The notes under the pieces are model-generated. The model did no database searches, was not told where the DNA came from, and saw only the letters and a program-made list of their open reading frames with translations. This document shows, piece after piece, positions 1 to 3,989 of a stretch of 6,924 bases of DNA (within the stretch, counting starts at the first letter, position 1; the number at the start of each line of letters is the position of its first letter). Position numbers and translations under genes: made by a program. Origin of the DNA: DASYYE01 sp035946955 (lineage in GTDB: Bacteria; Actinomycetota; Actinomycetes; Streptosporangiales; Streptosporangiaceae); the NCBI GenBank assembly GCA_035946955.1, contig DASYYE010000125.1:1-6924 (forward strand), read 5' to 3'.

Positions 1-2
1 TC

Positions 3-128
3 GCCTGGCTGTTCGGCTACCGCCGCCTCACCATCCGATACGAACGCAAAGGCAGCCACTTCCTCGCCTTCCTGGGCCTCGCCGCCACACTGACCTGCTA
101 CAAGAAACTCGCCAAACTCACCACGTAA
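3..128 (+). CDS. IS5-family DDE transposase, C-terminal fragment (cut by window edge)
   Basis: The frame is open from the window edge and ends at TAA 126-128, giving 41 residues beginning AWLFGYRRLTIRYERKG and ending in CYKKLAKLTT. This is the typical C-terminus of actinobacterial IS5-group transposases. The family motif ERxxAWLxxxRRLxxRYER carries the catalytic Glu of the DDE triad just before the AWL. That Glu therefore lies a few residues upstream of this window, and the visible part holds only the conserved tail after it: the aromatic/basic RRL..RYER block and the hydrophobic FLAFLGLAATLTCY helix. The visible reading frame is intact, so the element may still be functional, but the rest of the gene is not visible. 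The element ends shortly downstream, next to the ATPase gene at 273. The family is secure; the subgroup is inferred from memory of related sequences. Confidence 0.85.
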   Translation, partial: AWLFGYRRLTIRYERKGSHFLAFLGLAATLTCYKKLAKLTT

Positions 129-145
129 GACACGCTCTTAGCGGG
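126..145 (+). mobile_element. Probable right terminus of the IS5-family element
   Basis: TAAGA (126-130) and TCTTA (136-140) form a 5-bp inverted repeat around CACGC, overlapping the transposase stop codon. IS5-family elements usually end within a few tens of bases of the transposase stop. A GACACGCTCTTA-like terminal repeat followed by a short T/A-containing target duplication is therefore plausible here. The matching left end is outside the window, so neither the exact boundary nor the target duplication can be fixed. The same palindrome could also act as a small terminator hairpin for the transposase. Confidence 0.4.
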
Positions 146-266
146 GGCGCATAGTGGCCGCATTATCAAAAATATGTATCTCTGTTAGGAGACGCCTATA
201 CCGGCTGAGAGGTCCGACGTTATTGTTTGCGTGAGCTGTGTGCAGTGCGGCCGCTGAGCCAAGGGG
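146..266 (+). promoter_or_regulatory. Upstream region of the ATPase gene, with AT-rich island and ribosome binding site
   Basis: Between the insertion-element end and the GTG at 273 there is a short AT-rich island (about 163-188, around TTATCAAAAATATGTATCT) in otherwise GC-rich DNA. It is a reasonable place for a promoter, but I cannot align convincing -35 and -10 boxes. AAGGGG at 261-266 is a good Shine-Dalgarno sequence 6 bases before the GTG. An in-frame TGA at 255-257 excludes any longer N-terminus in this frame. Together these two facts decide the start codon of the next gene. Confidence 0.4.
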
Positions 267-272
267 CGTGCC

Positions 273-2540
273 GTGCAGCGATGTCCGGGGGGAGCGGATA
301 TCCGAGGTCAGAGCTCACAGGAGCTGAACAGTTTTGTCGGCCGTGAGTGGGAGCTAGCGGAACTACACCGGCTGATAAGGGAGACGCGCGCCCTGACACT
401 GTCAGGCGTGGGCGGTATTGGGAAGACCCGGCTGGCATTGCGGCTGCTCGACGAGCTGGCTGATGACTACCCCGACGGCGTCTGGTTCGTCGAACTTGCC
501 GACCTGCAGCAGCCGGACCTGGTGGTCTCGCGCGTAGCTGCCACGGTCGGTGTTGGCGAAGAACCCGGGCGGCCGCCCCTGGAGACGCTCGCGAATGCGC
601 TCAGCTCCCGCACGATGCTGCTGGTGCTGGACAACTGCGAGCACCTCCTCAGCGCGTGCGCGCGCGTGGGCTGCAGGCTGCTGGGCAGCGCACCCGGCCT
701 GCGCGTCCTGGCCACCAGCCGGGAGCCATTGCGCATGCCGGGTGAGATGGTTTGGCAGGTGCCGCCACTGGCGGTCGCGCCCGCCAACTACATCGCCGGC
801 GGCGAGGACCCATACCGGTATGAGGCAATCCAGCTGTTCGCGGACCGGGCCGCCGCGTGCTCGCCCGGGTTCACCGTGGCCGCGGACAATGCGGCCGCGG
901 TCGCGGCGCTGTGCCGGGCCCTGGACGGAATGCCGTTAGCGATCGAGCTGGCGGCAGCCCGGGTCCGGGCCCTGTCCGTGGCCCAGATCGCCGGGCGGCT
1001 GGTCAACCGCTTCGCGCTCCTCACCAATGGTGAGCGGACCAGCCCGCCCCGCCAGCGCACCCTGCGGTCCGCGATCGACTGGAGCCACGACCTCCTCACC
1101 ACCAGGGAGCAGGTGCTGCTGCGGCGCTTGTCCGTGTTCGCCGGCTGGTCACTGGAAATGGCCGAGAAGGTGTGCTCCGACCAGGAGATCCCGGCTGCGG
1201 ACATGCTCGACCTGACGACGGCGCTGGTGGACAAGTCGCTGGTGGTGGTGGAACCCGAGGCGCTCGGCCAGACCCGCTACCGGATGCTCGACACCATCCG
1301 CGAGTACGCGGCGGCGCGCCTGGCCGAGGCCGGCGAGTCAGCCACGTTCGGCCGCAGGTTCCGTGACTACACCGTCGCGGTCGCCGAGCACAACCACGCG
1401 GTCGGGATGGCACTGACGCCCGCCCCGTGGTCGGCCCGGGTCGACGTGTTCCGCAGGTACGACATTGAAATTGGCAACGTCTGGCAGGTGCTGGACCAGT
1501 GCCTCGCAGACGGCGACGTGGAGGAGGGACTGCGGATCTGCACCGCGGTCCGCCCGTGCTGGCTCGTGCGCGGCACCTATACCGAGGGTGGTGAGCGGCT
1601 GGACGCGTTGCTGGCCTACGACACCTCCGGGGTTTCGCCCGTGGTGCTGGGCGCCGCCCTGGTCGGCCGCGCGCAGCTCGCCATGTCCAGCGACCCCTCC
1701 TCGGCCCGGGAGATGGCCGAACGAGGGCTGCGGCTGTGCCAGGACGTGGGAGACGGGTTCTGGACAGCGTCCGCGCTCAACCTGCTCAGTGAGATCACAC
1801 TGCACACCCAGCGGACCGCGCAGGCGTCGTGGCTGGCCGAGGAGGCGCTGTCCGTGGCACGGGCCGTCAGGGACGGCTGGAACGAGGGGTACGCCCTGGG
1901 CATCCAGGCGACCATCGCGGCTCTGCTGGGCAGGCTCGGCGAGGCGCAGCAGCTCGCGACGGCCTCCATCACGGTCATGCGCCGCATTGACCAGCAGTGG
2001 GGGATCGCCCGGGCACTGCTGGGCATGGGTGACCTGGCACGGCTGAGAGGCAGGCCCGGCGAGGCGAGTGGCCGCTACCTGGAGGCCCTGGAGGTCCTGC
2101 GGGAGATCGACGCCCGGCCGGAGATCGCCCGTTGCCTCGCTGGCCTGGGACGGGTGGCCATGGACCTGGGTGAGTTCGGCTCGGCCAGGCAGCACCTAGC
2201 CGAGAGCATCCAGCTCAGCCACTCCACCGGTGCCCGGATCGGCGTGGCACGTGGGCTGGAGGCATTCGCGGCACTGGCGGTCCAGGAGGAGCGGCCTGAA
2301 ATGGCTGTCCGGCTGGCCGCCGCTGCCACTGCGCTGCGTGAGGCGGCCGGGCTGCCCGCGCTGTCCGCCGCGCGGGTCGAGCGTTACCTCACCCTCAGCC
2401 GGCGTCTCGGGGAGTCGGCCATTGCCCGGCTGTGGGCACAGGGGCTGAGCATGAATGCCGAGTCAGCCATTGCGCTGGCGCTGGACGCCCCGGCCGGGGA
2501 TCAGAACGTCGCCCGCGCTGCGATACCACCGGCAAGCTGA
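273..2540 (+). CDS. STAND/NB-ARC-type ATPase with TPR-like repeats (LuxR/AfsR-like regulator without visible DNA-binding domain)
   Basis: The product is 755 residues with a GTG start, supported by AAGGGG 6 bases upstream and an in-frame stop at 255-257. A short N-terminus leads into NSFVGREWEL (19-28), the usual entry to the NTPase module. The P-loop GVGGIGKT is at 45-52, Walker B LLVLDNCEHL at 116-125, the LATSREPLRMPGE sensor region at 146-158, and GMPLAIELAAAR (the GLPLA-type motif of STAND ATPases) at 219-230. A winged-helix-like segment with RTLRSAIDWSHDLL and LLRRLSVFAGW follows (263-292), then YRMLDTIREYAAARL (336-350). Residues about 410-690 are alpha-helical TPR-like repeats. Relatives normally pair this core with a C-terminal LuxR HTH or an N-terminal SARP/BTAD or kinase domain. 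Here the protein ends after the segment GLSMNAESAIALAL (724-737), and no HTH is visible. It is likely an ATP-switched cytoplasmic regulator or scaffold. Its target and ligand are unknown. A 5-bp hairpin (2536-2549, GCTGA/TCAGC) overlaps the stop codon. Confidence 0.85.
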   Translation: MQRCPGGADIRGQSSQELNSFVGREWELAELHRLIRETRALTLSGVGGIGKTRLALRLLDELADDYPDGVWFVELADLQQPDLVVSRVAATVGVGEEPGRPPLETLANALSSRTMLLVLDNCEHLLSACARVGCRLLGSAPGLRVLATSREPLRMPGEMVWQVPPLAVAPANYIAGGEDPYRYEAIQLFADRAAACSPGFTVAADNAAAVAALCRALDGMPLAIELAAARVRALSVAQIAGRLVNRFALLTNGERTSPPRQRTLRSAIDWSHDLLTTREQVLLRRLSVFAGWSLEMAEKVCSDQEIPAADMLDLTTALVDKSLVVVEPEALGQTRYRMLDTIREYAAARLAEAGESATFGRRFRDYTVAVAEHNHAVGMALTPAPWSARVDVFRRYDIEIGNVWQVLDQCLADGDVEEGLRICTAVRPCWLVRGTYTEGGERLDALLAYDTSGVSPVVLGAALVGRAQLAMSSDPSSAREMAERGLRLCQDVGDGFWTASALNLLSEITLHTQRTAQASWLAEEALSVARAVRDGWNEGYALGIQATIAALLGRLGEAQQLATASITVMRRIDQQWGIARALLGMGDLARLRGRPGEASGRYLEALEVLREIDARPEIARCLAGLGRVAMDLGEFGSARQHLAESIQLSHSTGARIGVARGLEAFAALAVQEERPEMAVRLAAAATALREAAGLPALSAARVERYLTLSRRLGESAIARLWAQGLSMNAESAIALALDAPAGDQNVARAAIPPAS

Positions 2541-2633
2541 GCGGTCAGCCCAGCACCCCTTGAGTAGCGATGCCCACCCTCATCGAGTAGCCGTGCTCAG
2601 GTGAGAGCCCACGCCAGGGGCGAGTCTGAGGTC

Positions 2634-2924
2634 ATGAGCACTCCATTGCACCCACGGACCACCACTGCCTTCTATATCCAGTCGGCCATTTCCTTTGGTG
2701 TCGCGCTGAGCGTCACCCTGGTGGGTATCGGCTACCTCCACGAGACACCCTGGGTCCGGGCGTTCCTGGCCCTCGGCCTGCTGTACGTGGTCACCTCAGC
2801 CTTCACCCTGGCCAAGTGCATCCGCGACCGCCAGGAAGAGGAAACCATCGTCACCCGCGTCGACCAGGCAAGGCTTGACAAGCTCCTGTCCGAACAAGAC
2901 CTCCTCCACGTAGACAACCGCTGA
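2634..2924 (+). CDS. YiaA/YiaB two-helix domain membrane protein
   Basis: A 96-residue protein beginning MSTPLHPRTTTAFYIQ. Two hydrophobic stretches are visible: about 12-35 (AFYIQSAISFGVALSVTLVG) and about 40-60 (WVRAFLALGLLYVVTSAFTL). They are followed by a charged cytoplasmic-type tail with AKCIRDRQEEETIVTRVDQARLDKLL. The pattern FYxQSxxSFGVxL...PWVRAFLALGxLYxVTSAFTLAKCxRDRQE is that of the actinobacterial YiaAB two-helix family, a small inner-membrane protein of unknown biochemical role. An in-frame GTG at 2601 would add 11 polar residues. I prefer ATG 2634 because relatives begin MST/MS just before the first helix, although the only nearby purine run (GAGG, 2628-2631) sits very close to it. 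It lies 93 bases after the ATPase stop, so the two could be co-transcribed. A long hairpin follows at 2959-3003. Confidence 0.85.
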   Translation: MSTPLHPRTTTAFYIQSAISFGVALSVTLVGIGYLHETPWVRAFLALGLLYVVTSAFTLAKCIRDRQEEETIVTRVDQARLDKLLSEQDLLHVDNR

Positions 2925-2958
2925 CCCCACGACCCACTCGCCGCGCCCCTCACCCATG

Positions 2959-3003
2959 ACTGCGGTGCTTCTCACTGCGCATAGCAGCTAAAAGCACTGC
3001 GGT
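2959..3003 (+). terminator. Long imperfect hairpin after the YiaAB gene, possible terminator
   Basis: Bases 2959-2970 (ACTGCGGTGCTT) pair with 2992-3003 (AAGCACTGCGGT) over 12 positions, with two G-U wobbles and no mismatch. Inside the loop, CTGC 2975-2978 pairs with GCAG 2984-2987. The downstream sequence CCGTTCTGTC is only mildly T-rich, so this is not a classical rho-independent terminator, but actinobacterial terminators often lack the U-tract. It lies between two genes on the same strand, 34 bases after the YiaAB stop and 34 bases before the next start. It could equally be a leader structure of the YqeY-like gene. The pairing is seen directly; the function is inferred. Confidence 0.5.
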
Positions 3004-3037
3004 CCGTTCTGTCAGCGCCTCACCGTAGGGTTGCGGG

Positions 3038-3472
3038 GTGGCTGGTCTCAGTGAGGAAGAAAACCCAGGCGAGGGTGTCCGCGTCCGGTTGCGCGAGGCA
3101 CTTCGGGCAGCCCTCAAGTCGCGGGACATGGTGGCCGCGTCGGCGTTGCGCTCCGTACTGAGCGCGATCGGCAACGCCGAAGCCGTGGACACCAGTGTTG
3201 CTGCGGCCGCTGGCGTCGCACCAGTACCTGTCGGTGGCAATCAGTTCTTCGCGGGTGCCGTGACGGGCCTCGGGGCTGGCGAAGTAGCACGGCAGGCTCT
3301 GAGCGCAGCGGATGTGGACCGGATCGTCGCAGACGAGGTCAGCGAGCGTGAACACGCCGCGCGCACCTACGAGGAGCGTGGGCACCTGGACCGGGCCGAA
3401 AGGCTCCGCGCCGAAGCACGTGCGATCACGTCCGCCCTGGCGCGGCCCCGACTACCTGACCAACCCTGCTGA
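3038..3472 (+). CDS. GatB/YqeY-like protein (divergent actinobacterial subfamily)
   Basis: A 144-residue protein starting at GTG 3038. Residues 14-49 (VRVRLREALRAALKSRDMVA, then ALRSVLSAIGNAEA) match the N-terminal helices of YqeY, in which a K-x-R/K-D...LR...AI.NAE pattern is typical. Residues 88-133 (LSAADVDRIVADEVSEREHA, then YEERGHLDRAERLRAEA) match the second conserved helical pair, including the G-x-x-D-x-A-E-x-L-x-x-E signature. Between them is an Ala/Gly-rich insert (about 51-87) that I recall from an actinobacterial subfamily and not from classic YqeY. The usual C-terminal LSxxEL lobe after the LP is absent, since the protein stops at LPDQPC. YqeY proteins resemble the tRNA-binding tail of GatB and are presumed to act in amidotransferase-linked tRNA metabolism; the role is unproven. 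The start is uncertain because no strong ribosome binding site is seen (TAGGG at 3026-3030 is the nearest). Confidence 0.75.
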   Translation: MAGLSEEENPGEGVRVRLREALRAALKSRDMVAASALRSVLSAIGNAEAVDTSVAAAAGVAPVPVGGNQFFAGAVTGLGAGEVARQALSAADVDRIVADEVSEREHAARTYEERGHLDRAERLRAEARAITSALARPRLPDQPC

Positions 3473-3503
3473 GCAGCCTGACACCAGCACGTGGCAGACG
3501 GAG

Positions 3504-3533
3504 CTGGCGTTCCGCCTCGCGGACTGACGCCAG
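3504..3533 (+). terminator. Terminator-like hairpin downstream of the YqeY-like gene
   Basis: CTGGCGT (3504-3510) is a perfect inverted repeat of ACGCCAG (3527-3533). Within it, CCGC (3512-3515) pairs with GCGG (3519-3522) around a CTC loop, making a two-part GC-rich stem. No T-tract follows. It sits 32 bases after the YqeY-like stop, where a transcription terminator would be expected. It would separate that gene from the glucanase unit. Confidence 0.5.
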
Positions 3534-3669
3534 GGCCTTGACTGCTGAGTGCCGCTGAAGTCCCACGGTGGGTCGGGGTGCCTGCGGAGACGGTGCTCGC
3601 ACCCGTTCTGATCTGGGCCGCCGTGGTCTGGTGGGCACCACACTCGGCTGGGCTGCGGCTACTACCCAG
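3534..3669. other. Non-coding GC-rich spacer, nothing recognised
   Basis: I see no credible gene here on either strand. Short open frames on the minus strand (for example across 3426-3674) are Arg/Pro-rich, resemble no family I know, and lack a ribosome binding site. A near-palindrome TGGTGGGCACCA occurs around 3630. The stretch may be ordinary intergenic DNA or the remains of a lost gene. Confidence 0.4.
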
Positions 3670-3740
3670 CGCAAGCTTGTCGCAAATTTGCAGTAACTAA
3701 TTGAAATCTTCCTAATTTCGATATAGATATTGCACTCTCA
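3670..3740 (+). promoter_or_regulatory. AT-rich promoter/operator region of the GH87 gene
   Basis: About 70 bases are strikingly AT-rich against GC-rich flanks. They contain a perfect 10-bp palindrome GCAAATTTGC (3682-3691) and a spaced inverted repeat GAAAT (3703-3707) / ATTTC (3715-3719). They also hold a candidate -35 TTGAAA (3701-3706) with TA-rich -10 candidates TATAGA (3722-3727) or TAGATA (3724-3729), spaced 15 or 17 bases. Transcription would start near 3735, leaving a leader of about 140 bases. Palindromes overlapping the promoter fit repressor control of a secreted polysaccharidase. GAAATCTTCCTAAT is loosely like the GAAACTTTCCTAAC-type operators bound by ROK-family regulators of glycosidase genes. 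That resemblance is from memory and weak. Confidence 0.5.
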
Positions 3741-3785
3741 TGGTGGAGAGCTTACTGTCTGCGTTACCCGCGCTTTATCGTGACC

Positions 3786-3806
3786 GATCACCAACTTCTG
3801 TTGATC
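3786..3806 (+). promoter_or_regulatory. Small bulged hairpin in the GH87 leader
   Basis: GATC-ACC-AAC (3786-3795) can pair with GTTGATC (3800-3806), with a three-base bulge on the left arm and a four-base loop. It lies in the presumed 5' leader, 75 bases before the start codon. It may be chance; no riboswitch class is recognised. Confidence 0.2.
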
Positions 3807-3868
3807 CTTTGCTCCCGCTCTACCCGCCTGATTGCGGAGTGGGCGGCTGGCTCCGGCATCCGCGCGGT

Positions 3869-3876
3869 GAGAGGAG
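3869..3876 (+). promoter_or_regulatory. Strong ribosome binding site for the GH87 gene
   Basis: GAGAGGAG is a strong Shine-Dalgarno sequence 5 bases before GTG 3882. The frame is open further upstream (to TGA 3702-3704). This site, together with the signal peptide beginning right at the GTG, is what fixes the start. Confidence 0.85.
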
Positions 3877-3881
3877 CTACG

Positions 3882-3989
3882 GTGTCTCACCCGGTTAGAG
3901 ATCTGAGACGGAAAGCCGTCCTGGTCATCAGCACGCTCTCGCTGTCGGTCGCCGGCCTCGCGGTCGTAGGGGTCCAACCTGCGTCGGCG
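3882..3989 (+). other. Signal peptide coding region of the GH87 protein
   Basis: The first 36 codons give a positively charged start (R6, R9, R10, K11), a core of Val/Leu/Ile/Ala/Ser, and the Sec-type cleavage motif ASA before A37. RR at residues 9-10 is followed by KAVL, with no full twin-arginine consensus (SRRxFLK). Sec export is therefore more likely than Tat, although the Tat possibility is not excluded. Confidence 0.8.

Noticed and set aside
1338..2195. 285-codon open frame on the minus strand inside the ATPase gene
   Set aside because: It is antisense to a gene with intact family motifs throughout. Its Gly/His/Arg/Pro-rich composition is typical of a shadow frame.
273..2540. The ATPase considered as an antiphage STAND (Avs-like) sensor
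   Set aside because: The motif set and the TPR region fit LuxR/AfsR-like regulators better. No nuclease, TIR or other effector domain is present, and no defence gene is adjacent.
2562..2590. GAGTAG direct repeat flanking CGATG/CATCG after the ATPase stop
   Set aside because: The stem is only 5 bp with an 8-base loop, and the 6-base repeats are short enough to be chance. No terminator or target-duplication context is seen.
2950..3385. Minus-strand frames across the YqeY-like gene
   Set aside because: They overlap the supported plus-strand gene, show no domain signature, and have no start signal.
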